Assembly: GCF_000802155.2 (NCBI RefSeq)
Contig: NZ_JQGJ02000030.1
Coordinates: 1 to 39,065, forward strand
Direction: 5' to 3'
DNA from: Pseudomonas frederiksbergensis
Lineage (GTDB): Bacteria > Pseudomonadota > Gammaproteobacteria > Pseudomonadales > Pseudomonadaceae
DNA: 39,065 nt
Shown: in pieces, positions 24,393-32,734 of the stretch
Position numbering within the stretch: the first letter of the stretch is position 1
How the letters are laid out: each line of letters starts with the position of its first letter
Position numbers and translations under genes: made by a program
The notes under the pieces: model-generated
The model's database searches: none
Seen by the model: the letters and a program-made list of their open reading frames with translations, nothing else
What the model was told of the DNA's origin: nothing

Positions 24393-25502
24393 ATGACCCA
24401 GATCCCTCGTGACAAATGTGTAGTGGCCCACTCGGTCAATCCCCAGGCACCGCTGCATGAAGTCGAGACCAACCGGGCACTGGCGCGCTGGTTGGCGAAC
24501 ATCCTTGGCCTGGAATACGGCGGCAGCTATGACAGCCACAAACACGCCGGGCGAGATTTGTACCTGCTGCCCACACAAACCCTGATCGGGCCGGAGGCTG
24601 CGTTGCGCCTGGGCGTCAAGGGACCGGATGACCTGTGGGGCGGTTACGTCGACCACGATTTCATCTGCACCAAGGCGATTGCCCATGGTCTGTTGAACAA
24701 GGACGCAGTCGCGCCGAAGGGCTGGTCACCGCTGTTCGCCAAGCTGACCCGGGGCGTCGTGCTCGACGGCGTCAGCGTGTTTTCGCTCAAGGATGCGCGC
24801 CAGGCCGCCGAGCATTTGCTGTACGCCGGGCCGATCCGCTTCAAGCCCATCCATGCTTGCGCCGGACGTGGCCAGCGGGTTATCCGGAGCGTCGCGCAAT
24901 TCGATGAAATCGTCGCGGCTCCAGACGCCCAGGCATTGTTCAGCGAGGGCATCGTGCTGGAACAGAATCTCAGTGAGGTCAAGACCCAGAGCGTCGGCCA
25001 AAGCTTTATCAACGGCAAGGTCTTGAGCTACTGCGGCGTACAGCACCTGACCCGCGACAACGAAGGGGAAGAAGTCTACGGCGGTTCTGACCTGCTGGTG
25101 GCGCAAGGTGGCTACATCGAGCTTCTCGGCCTGGAATTGCCGGACGATGTGCGCGAAGCGGTGCGGCTGGCGCAGGTATTCGATGATGCCGCCAACCAGG
25201 CTTTCCCATCGTTCTTTGCGTCGCGGCGCAACTATGACATCGCCCAAGGGACGGACACCGGTGGCCAGCCTCGCGGCGGCGTGCTGGAGCAATCGTGGCG
25301 AATGGGCGGCGCCAGCAGCGCGGAGCTTGCCGCGTTGCAGGTGTTTGTCGAGGACCCCTCGATCCGCGCGGTTCGGGTGTCCTCGATCGAGACTTACACC
25401 GACCAACCGCTGCCGCCGGGCGCCACGGAGGTTTATCGCGGCGCGGCGGAGAATGGTGATTTCCTACTCAAATACGTAACGGTCCAATCCTATGACGGCT
25501 AG
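24393..25502 (+). CDS. DUF3182-like protein, possible ATP-grasp fold
   Basis: The 369-aa soluble protein resembles the Pseudomonas DUF3182 group, recalled by overall look rather than searched. The middle has IRFKPIHACAGRGQRVI (residues 148-164): Lys151 followed by a small Gly loop, as in the nucleotide-binding part of ATP-grasp enzymes. A hydrophobic strand ending in Glu (GIVLEQNL, E190) follows, as ATP-grasp hinges do. If so, it would ligate a carboxylate to an amine or thiol, but the acceptor is unknown. The start is the ATG at 24393, with GAAAGGACAACGC in front; a TTG 5 codons earlier is less likely. Its stop overlaps the next gene by 11 bases, so the two probably act in one pathway. Confidence 0.7.
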   Translation: MTQIPRDKCVVAHSVNPQAPLHEVETNRALARWLANILGLEYGGSYDSHKHAGRDLYLLPTQTLIGPEAALRLGVKGPDDLWGGYVDHDFICTKAIAHGLLNKDAVAPKGWSPLFAKLTRGVVLDGVSVFSLKDARQAAEHLLYAGPIRFKPIHACAGRGQRVIRSVAQFDEIVAAPDAQALFSEGIVLEQNLSEVKTQSVGQSFINGKVLSYCGVQHLTRDNEGEEVYGGSDLLVAQGGYIELLGLELPDDVREAVRLAQVFDDAANQAFPSFFASRRNYDIAQGTDTGGQPRGGVLEQSWRMGGASSAELAALQVFVEDPSIRAVRVSSIETYTDQPLPPGATEVYRGAAENGDFLLKYVTVQSYDG

Positions 25503-26250
25503 AAGTGAAACCATCCAGATTGCGATTGATGATGAGCATATGAACGGGACCTTCCTCAGCCCCAAGTCGAAGGTTCCCGGCGTGTTGTTTGTCCACGGTT
25601 GGGGCGGCAGCCAGGAGCGTGATCTTGAACGGGCCAAGGGCATCGCCGGCCTGGGCTGCGTGTGCCTGACCTTCGATTTGCGCGGGCACACCGGGGGCGC
25701 AGGAATTCCCCTGTCACGGGTCACCCGCGAGGACAACCTGCGCGACCTGCTGGCGGCCTACGACCGATTGCTCGCCCACCCGGCCCTCGACACCTCGGCG
25801 ATTGCCGTGGTCGGCACCAGCTACGGTGGATATCTGGCCTCGATCCTGACCTCGTTGCGACCGGTGCGCTGGCTGGCCCTGCGGGTGCCGGCGCTGTACC
25901 GCGACGAGCAATGGCACACGCCCAAGCGCGATCTGGATAAAACCGATCTGCTGGATTATCGCAGCACCCTGGTCCACGCCAATACCAACCGCGCCTTGCA
26001 CGCGTGCTCGCAGTTCACCGGCGATGTGCTGCTGGTGGAGTCCGAAACCGACGACCATGTGCCCCATGCCACCATCATGAGCTACCGCGCCGCCTGCCAG
26101 CAGACTCATTCGCTGACCCACCGGATCATCGACGGCGCCGACCATTCCCTGAGCGACCCCGTGTCACAACAGGCCTACACGTCGATCCTGGTGAGCTGGA
26201 TCACGGAAATGGTGGTGGGCGAACGGTTGAGCATCATTCAGGAGCGGTAG
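25492..26250 (+). CDS. Alpha/beta hydrolase
   Basis: The 252-aa protein has the alpha/beta-hydrolase layout: oxyanion region VLFVHGWGGSQE (residues 31-42), nucleophile elbow GTSYGG with Ser110, an acid at Asp187 or Asp188 in VESETDDHVPH, and His217 in GADHSLSD. It lacks a signal peptide. The PGVLFVHGWGG and DLRGHTGG segments recall dienelactone-hydrolase or prolyl-oligopeptidase-like esterases. Substrate is unknown. It starts inside the preceding gene (11-base overlap), so it is translationally coupled to the DUF3182-like protein and may remove or process that enzyme's product (inference). Confidence 0.88.
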   Translation: MTARSETIQIAIDDEHMNGTFLSPKSKVPGVLFVHGWGGSQERDLERAKGIAGLGCVCLTFDLRGHTGGAGIPLSRVTREDNLRDLLAAYDRLLAHPALDTSAIAVVGTSYGGYLASILTSLRPVRWLALRVPALYRDEQWHTPKRDLDKTDLLDYRSTLVHANTNRALHACSQFTGDVLLVESETDDHVPHATIMSYRAACQQTHSLTHRIIDGADHSLSDPVSQQAYTSILVSWITEMVVGERLSIIQER

Positions 26251-26289
26251 ACATGTGGCGTCCAGGCGGGCCTCTTCGGCGGATCGCTG

Positions 26290-26309
26290 GCGGAGCAAGC
26301 CCGCTCCCA
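26290..26309. repeat. Degenerate REP element
   Basis: GGAGC-AAGCCC-GCTCC (26293-26308) is the core of the common Pseudomonas REP (minus-strand reading GGAGCGGGCTTGCTCC). It lies in the convergent gap between the hydrolase and the ybhN-like gene. No other terminator is seen there, so it may mark the ends of both mRNAs. Confidence 0.55.
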
Positions 26310-26328
26310 GCCCAGGCCAGGCGCTACA

Positions 26329-27330
26329 TCACTTGACTCCAGGCTTGACCCGCAGCGCCTTTGCCTTCGCCTCGATCACCAGGTACATCACCACCGTGAT
26401 CAACAACGGCAAGATGAAATAGATCGCCCGGTAGGCAATCAATCCCGCGATCAGGCTGCCTCGCGATACCTCATGCTGCAACAGCGCGACGAACACCGCC
26501 TCCAGCACCCCGAGCCCGGCAGGAATGTGCGTGATGACCCCGGCGATGCTGCTGATCAACAGGACCCCGAGCACCACCGGGTATTCGAGCTTGCTCGGCA
26601 GCAACGTAAAGATCACCGCCGCCATCAACGACCAATTCAACGCACCCAGTGCCAGTTGCAGCACGGCCATGCGCAGGGAAGGCAGGTTGATTTCCATCCC
26701 GCGAACCGTCCAGGCCCGGCGCTTGGAGAAGCGGCAGGCCAGCAGGTAGCTGGCGCTTGCCAGCAACAACAGCACGCCCACGCCTTGCAGGGCATTGCTG
26801 CTCAGCTTCCAACCCGGCGGCATGGTCACCAGGCCGCTGCTGAAAACCACGCCGGCCAACGTCATATAACCGAACCAGTTGGTGGCGAGGCTTAGGCCAA
26901 GGATCTTGGCGATATTGCCTGTGCTCACCCCCAGCCGCGAATACAGCCTATAGCGCATGGCGATGCCACCGACCCAGGCGCTGAGGTTGAGATTGAAGGC
27001 ATAGCTGATCACCCCCACCGGCAAGATCTGCCGCCAACCCAGTTTCTGTCGGATGTACGTACGGCCGATCAGGTCGAAGCAGGCGTAGGTAATAAAACTG
27101 GTGATGGTCAGCGCGGCCGCGATGACCAGCGTGCGCAGCTTGAAATCCGCCAGCGTCGTAAAGACTTCGGACCAGTCGATGCGCCGCGCCAACGCGGTGA
27201 ACAGCACGATAAGCAGCAGGAAAAAGGCCAGGGTCAGCGGGCGTTTCCAGCGGCTCCAGCGCGATTTTGGCTTGGTCTGTTCCGGCGCATGGGCGTCTCT
27301 CGGCGCGGTGTGCGCTTCAGAGTGGTTCAT
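26329..27330 (-). CDS. ybhN: YbhN-type membrane protein (UPF0104, lysylphosphatidylglycerol synthase-like TM domain)
   Basis: The 333-aa inner-membrane protein has a basic cytoplasmic N-terminus (residues 1-30) and about eight hydrophobic segments, such as LTLAFFLLLIVLFTAL and GVLLISSIAGVITHIPAGLG. The latter, with Pro-Ala-Gly-Leu-Gly, is the family's most conserved stretch and is also seen in the MprF flippase domain. It is last in a four-gene operon, its start overlapping the end of the cardiolipin synthase gene by 14 bases. E. coli has the same order ybhP-clsB-ybhN. A role in lipid movement or placement is inferred from fold and neighbours. Confidence 0.85.
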   Translation of the reverse strand: MNHSEAHTAPRDAHAPEQTKPKSRWSRWKRPLTLAFFLLLIVLFTALARRIDWSEVFTTLADFKLRTLVIAAALTITSFITYACFDLIGRTYIRQKLGWRQILPVGVISYAFNLNLSAWVGGIAMRYRLYSRLGVSTGNIAKILGLSLATNWFGYMTLAGVVFSSGLVTMPPGWKLSSNALQGVGVLLLLASASYLLACRFSKRRAWTVRGMEINLPSLRMAVLQLALGALNWSLMAAVIFTLLPSKLEYPVVLGVLLISSIAGVITHIPAGLGVLEAVFVALLQHEVSRGSLIAGLIAYRAIYFILPLLITVVMYLVIEAKAKALRVKPGVK

Positions 27331-28615
27331 GGGGTTCGCTCCGGACCGCCGTCGGCGGTGAAAAAGGTTTCAGACGCGGTTTATGGGCCGGCAGCCATCC
27401 GGCCCAAGCCGGAAAATGACGCAGGAAGTGGAACACCATGAAACCGATGGTCATGCGCCAGAGCAGCCCACGCGGGGCATGGTTCTCCGGCATGACGGTG
27501 CAGTGATTGCGGCTCAAGTGATCGAGGCGCTCGAACAGTTCGCGGTTAAACCCGCGGTCGCGGATCAGCACGTTGGCTTCCAGGTTCAGCGACAGGCTCA
27601 ACGGGTCGAGGTTGCTCGAACCGACGGTGCTCCAGTCCTCATCCACCAGGGCGACCTTGCCGTGCAGCGGTCGCTCGCAATATTCATAGATCGTCACGCC
27701 GGCCTTGAGCAGATAGTTGTAGAGCATCCGTGCCGCGAGCTTGGCGATCATCATGTCCGGTTGCCCTTGCAGGATCAGCCGCACCTCCACACCACGTCGC
27801 GCGGCATTACGGATCTCGCGCAACAACCGATAACCGGGGAAGAAATAGGCATTGGCAATTACCACCCGGCGCCGGGCGCTGCGCAGCACTTGCAGGTAGA
27901 CCTCCTCGATGTCGGTCTGATGCTCGTGGTTATCGCGATAGACCAGGCGCACCTGGCCGTCATGGTCATTGAAGGCCAGCTCGGTGCGGCGGCTGCGGCG
28001 ACGTTGCCACCAATACTTGGCCCGGGCCGGACGCCCGGTTTGCAGCAGCGCGAAGTGATGGATGTCCACCACCGCCGGGCCTTTGATTTCCACCGAATAA
28101 TCCTGCTTGGCTTCGGGGCCGAAGTCGCCCAGGTGGTCAGCGGAAAAGTTAATCCCGCCGATGAATGCGATCACGCCATCCACCACCACGATCTTGCGGT
28201 GCAGGCGGCGGAACCAGTTGGTGCGGATGCCCAAGTGCCGCGGGGCCGGATCGAACATCTGCAGGCGTATCCCGGCATCGCTCAACGAGGCCAGGAAGTC
28301 GGTGGTCAGCTCGCCGCAACCGAACCCGTCGAGGTTGACGGTGATGCGTACGCCGCGCTTGGCCGCATCCACCAAGAGGTCCCGCAGTTCGAAGCCGACC
28401 TTGTCCTCGAACAGAATGAACGTCTCCAGGAGAATTTCTTCCTGGGCCCGGCGAATCGCCTCGAAAACCCGTGGGAAATATTCCTCGCCGTTTTCCAGGA
28501 GCGTGACGCGGTTATTACCGTGCCAGCCGTATTCGATATCGGCCAGCGCCGGGTTGCGTTCGGTCGGCGGCACCTCGACTTTTTCCACCGTTGCCTTGTT
28601 CATCGTCGCGCTCAT
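27317..28615 (-). CDS. clsB: Cardiolipin synthase B-type phospholipase D
   Basis: The 432-aa enzyme has two phospholipase D modules, each with an HKD motif: H139-K141-D146 in HRKIVVVDGVIAFIGG and H318-K320-D325 in HGKVALVDEDWSTVGSSN. ClsB joins two phospholipids through a phosphatidyl-enzyme intermediate to make cardiolipin at the inner membrane. It lacks the two N-terminal helices of ClsA-type enzymes, as ClsB does, but has a hydrophobic C-terminal patch (GFMVFHFLRHF). The ATG at 28615 overlaps the stop of the upstream gene by 4 bases (ATGA); the longer frame to 28774 is rejected. The context ybhP-clsB-ybhN supports the name. Confidence 0.9.
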   Translation of the reverse strand: MSATMNKATVEKVEVPPTERNPALADIEYGWHGNNRVTLLENGEEYFPRVFEAIRRAQEEILLETFILFEDKVGFELRDLLVDAAKRGVRITVNLDGFGCGELTTDFLASLSDAGIRLQMFDPAPRHLGIRTNWFRRLHRKIVVVDGVIAFIGGINFSADHLGDFGPEAKQDYSVEIKGPAVVDIHHFALLQTGRPARAKYWWQRRRSRRTELAFNDHDGQVRLVYRDNHEHQTDIEEVYLQVLRSARRRVVIANAYFFPGYRLLREIRNAARRGVEVRLILQGQPDMMIAKLAARMLYNYLLKAGVTIYEYCERPLHGKVALVDEDWSTVGSSNLDPLSLSLNLEANVLIRDRGFNRELFERLDHLSRNHCTVMPENHAPRGLLWRMTIGFMVFHFLRHFPAWAGWLPAHKPRLKPFSPPTAVRSEPHEPL

Positions 28616-29430
28616 AATTCGATCTCCACCGACAGCGGTGCGTGGTCGGAAAGGTGCGACCAGGGCCGTACATTCAGGACTTGGGCGTGATGGGCCTTGA
28701 GGTTGCGCACATAGATGCGGTCCAGCCGCAGGATGGGCAGGCGTGCCGGAAAACTGCGAGCCGGTTTGCCCCACTGTTCGGCGAAAACTTCGCGCAAGCC
28801 GCAGGGCGCGAGCAAGTCATTGGCCTTGCCGCGCCAATCGTTGAAATCCCCCGCGACAATCACGGGGGCCTCGGGTGGCAGCTCGCCCAGGCGTTGGCAA
28901 AGCAACTTCAACTGTGCGACACGATGGCCTTCGCGCAGCCCCAGATGGACGCAAATCGCATGCACATCCCGCCCCCCATCGCCGTTCGGCAGGCGCAACA
29001 CGCTGTGCAGCATGCCGCGGCTTTCATGGCCGCTGATGGACACGTCGAGGTTGTCGTGGCGGATGATCTGGAATTTCGACAGCAACGCGTTGCCATGGTC
29101 ACCCGCGGGGTACACGGCGTTGCGCCCGTAGGCGAACTGCGGCCAGAGGGTGTCGGCGAGAAATTCATATTGCGGAATGCTCGGCCAGTTGCTGTAGCGC
29201 TGGGGATGGTGCTCATGGGTGCCATGCACTTCTTGCAGGAACACCACGTCGGCCGACACGCTGCGCACCGCTTCGCGCAGTTCCGGCAGGATGAAACGTC
29301 GGTTCAGCGCGGTGAAGCCTTTGTGCGTATTGACCGTCAGCACCGTGAATCGATTGACTTGATCGAGCAGCCGCTGCGCCGAATCCTGCAACGGCTCGCG
29401 GGTGGCTTCGCTGGATTCTGGCGTGCTCAT
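28612..29430 (-). CDS. ybhP: YbhP-type endonuclease/exonuclease/phosphatase family protein
   Basis: The 272-aa protein has the metal-dependent EEP fold: Asn in TVNTHKG (N34), Glu in VFLQEVHG (about E67), HLGL, then GDFNDW and the C-terminal catalytic SDHAPLSVEI. These ligate the divalent metal and activate water. The superfamily covers nucleases and sphingomyelinase-like phosphodiesterases. Operon position before clsB suggests a lipid or phosphodiester substrate at the membrane (inference). No signal peptide is seen. Its start overlaps the DUF72 stop (ATGA) and its stop overlaps the clsB start in the same way. Confidence 0.87.
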   Translation of the reverse strand: MSTPESSEATREPLQDSAQRLLDQVNRFTVLTVNTHKGFTALNRRFILPELREAVRSVSADVVFLQEVHGTHEHHPQRYSNWPSIPQYEFLADTLWPQFAYGRNAVYPAGDHGNALLSKFQIIRHDNLDVSISGHESRGMLHSVLRLPNGDGGRDVHAICVHLGLREGHRVAQLKLLCQRLGELPPEAPVIVAGDFNDWRGKANDLLAPCGLREVFAEQWGKPARSFPARLPILRLDRIYVRNLKAHHAQVLNVRPWSHLSDHAPLSVEIEL

Positions 29431-30353
29431 GGCAACACTCCTTCTGCCGGGCGCACACCGGGAGCGGTGGCGAGATTCTTGTCCAGGTCGAAGCGCTCCA
29501 GCAGGTGACGCGCGTCGTAGGGCGCGCGGACTTTGATGTCGTTGTCGAAATAGCAGAACACTTCCCGGCTCTTGCGCGCCCGGGGTTTTTTTTTCGGATC
29601 GATCAACTGTGCGTCGCTCGGCTGTGTGCCGTGGCTCCAGGCCTCGATCCGGTCACCCCAGCGCTTGAGCGCTTCGTCGGTGTAGCCGCTGGCGTACAAC
29701 TCTTCGGCACCGTGCAGGCGCAGGTAGACGAAGTCGCTGGTCACGTCCTCGCGATAGGGCCATTTCCCGGCAGTATCCGCGACCACAAGTGCGACGTCGT
29801 AGCGTTTGAGCAGGGCGACGAAGCGTGGGTCGATAAAGCTATCGTGGCGAATTTCCACGGCATGGCGCAGCGGGCGCTTTTTGTCCGTCTCGGTGCTGGC
29901 ATGGCCGTCCAGGCGCGACTCGTGCTCCCGGGCCAATGCGGCGGCGGCCTGGGTATCGTGGGGCAATTGCTTGAGGAAATCTTCAAAGAGCTCGGGATCG
30001 AATTTGAAGCTGGGCGGAAACTGCCAGAGGATGGCGCCGAGTTTTTCCTTGAGCTCCAGCACCCCGGAAGCGAAGAAATTCGCCAACGGCTTGTGAATGT
30101 CGCGCAGGCGCTTGATGTGGGTGATGAAGCGCGGCGCCTTGACGCTGAACACGAAGTCCGGCGGTGTCTCGGCGTACCACTGGGCATACCGCTCGGGACG
30201 TTGCAGGGCGTAGAACGATCCATTGATCTCGATGCTGTTGACCGCTCGAGAGGCGAATTGCAGTTCCCGTTTCTGCGCCAGCCCCTTGGGGTAGAAGTCT
30301 CCCCGCCAAGGCGTGTAGCGCCAACCGGAAATGCCAATGTGGATCGCCGTCAT
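29427..30353 (-). CDS. DUF72 family protein (YecE-like TIM barrel)
   Basis: The 308-aa protein starts MTAIHIGISGWRYTPWRGDFYP, the DUF72 hallmark, and continues with NSIEINGSFY, FVFSVKAPRFITHIKRL and AILWQFPPSFKFD. DUF72 proteins are TIM-barrel-like with no settled function. GGGAGGGATAC lies before the ATG at 30353; the longer frame to 30530 passes through REP sequence and is rejected. It is first in a four-gene operon with EEP, clsB and ybhN homologues, which E. coli ybhPON lacks. A run of nine A's in the mRNA (29594-29586) encodes Lys-Lys-Lys near residue 255. Confidence 0.88.
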   Translation of the reverse strand: MTAIHIGISGWRYTPWRGDFYPKGLAQKRELQFASRAVNSIEINGSFYALQRPERYAQWYAETPPDFVFSVKAPRFITHIKRLRDIHKPLANFFASGVLELKEKLGAILWQFPPSFKFDPELFEDFLKQLPHDTQAAAALAREHESRLDGHASTETDKKRPLRHAVEIRHDSFIDPRFVALLKRYDVALVVADTAGKWPYREDVTSDFVYLRLHGAEELYASGYTDEALKRWGDRIEAWSHGTQPSDAQLIDPKKKPRARKSREVFCYFDNDIKVRAPYDARHLLERFDLDKNLATAPGVRPAEGVLP

Positions 30354-30459
30354 GTATCCCTCCCGTGCCAATGACCTCGTACCGCCTGTGTCTTTTGATG
30401 ACCGCCGGGCGGGCTGGAAAGTTTCGGTGGTCTTACCGGCGGAGGGAGCTGAGCGGATT

Positions 30460-30498
30460 CTGTGGCGAGGGAGTTCCCGCCGCGTCGCGCAGGGAACG
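30460..30498. repeat. REP-like element 1 of a pair
   Basis: CTGTGGCGAGGGAGTTCCC and a following imperfect arm ending in AGGGAAC resemble Pseudomonas REP sequences. It lies 4 nt upstream of a second element with the same TGTGGCGAGGG core, in the divergent DUF72/mscS gap. Confidence 0.5.
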
Positions 30499-30501
30499 GG
30501 T

Positions 30502-30533
30502 CTTGTGGCGAGGGGAAATCCCCTTGCCACAAG
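30502..30533. repeat. REP element 2 of a pair, near-perfect palindrome
   Basis: CTTGTGGCGAGGGG (30502-30515) pairs with CCCCTTGCCACAAG (30520-30533) around AAAT, with a single mismatch. The core matches element 1, so the two form a small BIME-like array. It makes translation from the long mscS frame unlikely. Confidence 0.7.
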
Positions 30534-30600
30534 GTATTTGTATTGCCCTTGAGAGCGAACTTGCCGGCCTGATGTTGATCAGTTCCTTACCGACCCCCGT

Positions 30601-30607
30601 GAAGGAG
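30601..30607 (+). promoter_or_regulatory. Ribosome binding site deciding the mscS-like TTG start
   Basis: GAAGGAG lies 9 nt before TTG at 30617. Upstream in-frame ATG (30572) and GTG (30599) codons have no Shine-Dalgarno. The TTG start yields a clean signal peptide. Confidence 0.65.
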
Positions 30608-30616
30608 CCCTGCGTC

Positions 30617-32728
30617 TTGTCTCGATTGAGCGCTGTATTGCTGCTGTTGCTGCTGGCCATGACCGGCACCAGCGCCTACGGGACCGCTGCGGTCCCCGGC
30701 ATCTCCAAACCCGCCGAAGCCCCGGCCGAGCCTGAGCCGTTGGTGCAAGGCGGCTTGTTGGGGGCCATCAGCTCCAGCATCGACGACGTCCAGGACAAGC
30801 TCGACCTCGACCAGAGCCTGGTGGACGCCTGGCGCCTGCGGGCGGATCGGGCGGTGGACGAGGTGGATCGGCTGGTGGACCAGACCTCCCGTTCCTCTTG
30901 GCGCGTGGCGGGCGATTTCCTGTTGCTCTCCGGCGTGTGGCTGGGGACGTTTGCGCTGATATGGACCGGCGCGCGATTGCTGGTGCGCCGCTTGAGTCGG
31001 CGCCGCTGGCTACGCACTCGCCAGCGGGTGCTGGACCTGCTCGGCTACCTGCTGCCCTACACGTTGCCTGCCGTGGCGTGCCTGCCGCTGACCCTCTATG
31101 TCAGCCATTTCCTGCAAGTCTCGGTTGGCCGGGCCTTGGCGTTGTGTTTCGCCTACGCCACCAGCAGCGGCATCGTTTCCACCTCGGTGCTGCTCTGCGT
31201 GATCGTGATGTTCAATGGCGGCCACAAACGGCGAGCGGTGGCGATCCTCCGTCGATTCAGCCCGCGGCCGTTGTTCATGATCGGCTTCCTGGCCGCGCTC
31301 AGCGATGCCTTGACCAGCCCGCAGATCGCTCGGCAGCTGGGCGGCAATATCACCAGCAGCATCGCGGTCTTCACCGGGCTGTCGGCTTCGATGATCTTTG
31401 GCTGGCTGGTGATCCACATGCGCCGGCCGGTGGCCCACCTGATCCGCAATCGGCCGCTGGCCCAGCGTCTCAAGCAACCGGCGTTGCAGGAATCGCTGCG
31501 GATCTTTTCCGGTCTCTGGTACTGGCCGATCCTGCTGATGGTGCTGGTGTCGGCGGTGAGCCTGATCGGGGTCGGCGAGGACAACCAGAAAGCCCTGCGT
31601 TGTGCCTTGTTCACCACGATCCTGCTGATCGCGACGGTGTTTCTCAGCACCGTGTTCCAGCATGTCTTCAAGTCGCCCAAGGCCGAGGCCATCCAGCGCA
31701 ACAGCGCCTACAAAGGGCGGCTGTTGAGCCTGTTGCACGCGTTGTTGCGCATCGTCATGGCGGTGGCGTTCATCGAGATCCTCGGGCGGATCTGGGGCGT
31801 GTCGCTGTTTGAGTTCGCCTCACGCAACGCCGTGGGACGGGCGATCAGCGACTCCCTCAGTCGCATCGGGCTGATTTTCCTGGTGACTTGGCTGACGTGG
31901 GTGGTGCTCGACACGGCGATCCAGGAAGCGCTGAAGCCACCACTCAACAAGCGCGGCGCACGTGCGCCCAGCACACGGGTCAAGACCATCCTGCCGCTGC
32001 TGCGCAACGCGGCCAAAATAATCCTGGTGGTGATTTGCGCGATCACCACCATGGCCAACCTCGGCATCAACGTCGCGCCATTGCTCGCCGGTGCGGGCGT
32101 GGTGGGGCTGGCGATCGGTTTCGGTTCGCAGCAACTGGTGCAGGACGTGATCACCGGGCTGTTCATCATCATCGAGGACACGCTGTCTATCGGCGACTGG
32201 GTGGTGCTCAGTTCCGGCCACGCCGGCACCGTCGAAGGCCTGACCATCCGCACCCTGCGCCTGCGCGACGGCAAGGGTTTCGTGCATTCGGTGCCGTTCG
32301 GGCAAATCAAGGCCGTGACCAACCAATCCCGGCAATTCGCCTTTGCATTTTTCTCGGTGCAGTTCACCTACGACACCGACGTGGACCGCGCCATCGAACT
32401 GATCCGTGAAGCCGGCGATTCGATTTCCGAGGACCCGTTCCTCAAGTTCAACCTGCAAGGGCCGCTGGATGTATTCGGCGTGGACAAGATGGACCTCAAC
32501 GGCGTGGTCCTCACCGCCCAGTTTCGCACGGTCTCGGGCGGGCAGTACGCCGTGAGCCGGGCGTTCAACCAGCGGTTGAAAAAGCTTGTGGATAACGAAC
32601 CGTCGGTGCACTTCGCGCAGACTTATCCACAGCAGGGGGTATTGCCGAAGCGGTTGGATACGCAAGTCGAAAATTCAGCGCCTTCGACGCAGGCACCCTC
32701 GAAGCCTTCCGATCAGCCTGCCCGATAA
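30617..32728 (+). CDS. Large mechanosensitive channel of the MscS family
   Basis: The 703-aa protein begins with a signal peptide (SRLSAVLLLLLLAM, cleavage near residues 20-22). A periplasmic, charged stretch of about 70 residues follows, then roughly eight or nine hydrophobic segments. The MscS core follows: a pore-like Gly/Ala helix (GAGVVGLAIGFGSQQLVQD, about residues 490-509), a beta domain (GDWVVLSSGHAGTVEGLTIR) and a C-terminal alpha/beta domain (about 585-665). It is longer than MscS (286 aa) and closer to the YbdG/MscM-type or larger paralogues. It should release solutes on osmotic downshift; its gating is not predictable. It is transcribed towards lhr, ending only 6 bp from that gene's stop. 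Confidence 0.88.
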   Translation: MSRLSAVLLLLLLAMTGTSAYGTAAVPGISKPAEAPAEPEPLVQGGLLGAISSSIDDVQDKLDLDQSLVDAWRLRADRAVDEVDRLVDQTSRSSWRVAGDFLLLSGVWLGTFALIWTGARLLVRRLSRRRWLRTRQRVLDLLGYLLPYTLPAVACLPLTLYVSHFLQVSVGRALALCFAYATSSGIVSTSVLLCVIVMFNGGHKRRAVAILRRFSPRPLFMIGFLAALSDALTSPQIARQLGGNITSSIAVFTGLSASMIFGWLVIHMRRPVAHLIRNRPLAQRLKQPALQESLRIFSGLWYWPILLMVLVSAVSLIGVGEDNQKALRCALFTTILLIATVFLSTVFQHVFKSPKAEAIQRNSAYKGRLLSLLHALLRIVMAVAFIEILGRIWGVSLFEFASRNAVGRAISDSLSRIGLIFLVTWLTWVVLDTAIQEALKPPLNKRGARAPSTRVKTILPLLRNAAKIILVVICAITTMANLGINVAPLLAGAGVVGLAIGFGSQQLVQDVITGLFIIIEDTLSIGDWVVLSSGHAGTVEGLTIRTLRLRDGKGFVHSVPFGQIKAVTNQSRQFAFAFFSVQFTYDTDVDRAIELIREAGDSISEDPFLKFNLQGPLDVFGVDKMDLNGVVLTAQFRTVSGGQYAVSRAFNQRLKKLVDNEPSVHFAQTYPQQGVLPKRLDTQVENSAPSTQAPSKPSDQPAR

Positions 32729-32734
32729 CCGTGG

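Noticed and set aside
27383..28690. 435-residue open frame on the plus strand opposite clsB
   Set aside because: It is antisense to a well-supported phospholipase D gene with both HKD motifs; composition is that of a shadow.
30365..30616. N-terminal extension of the mscS-like gene
   Set aside because: It runs through a REP pair and lacks a start with a Shine-Dalgarno. The TTG at 30617 with GAAGGAG gives a proper signal peptide.
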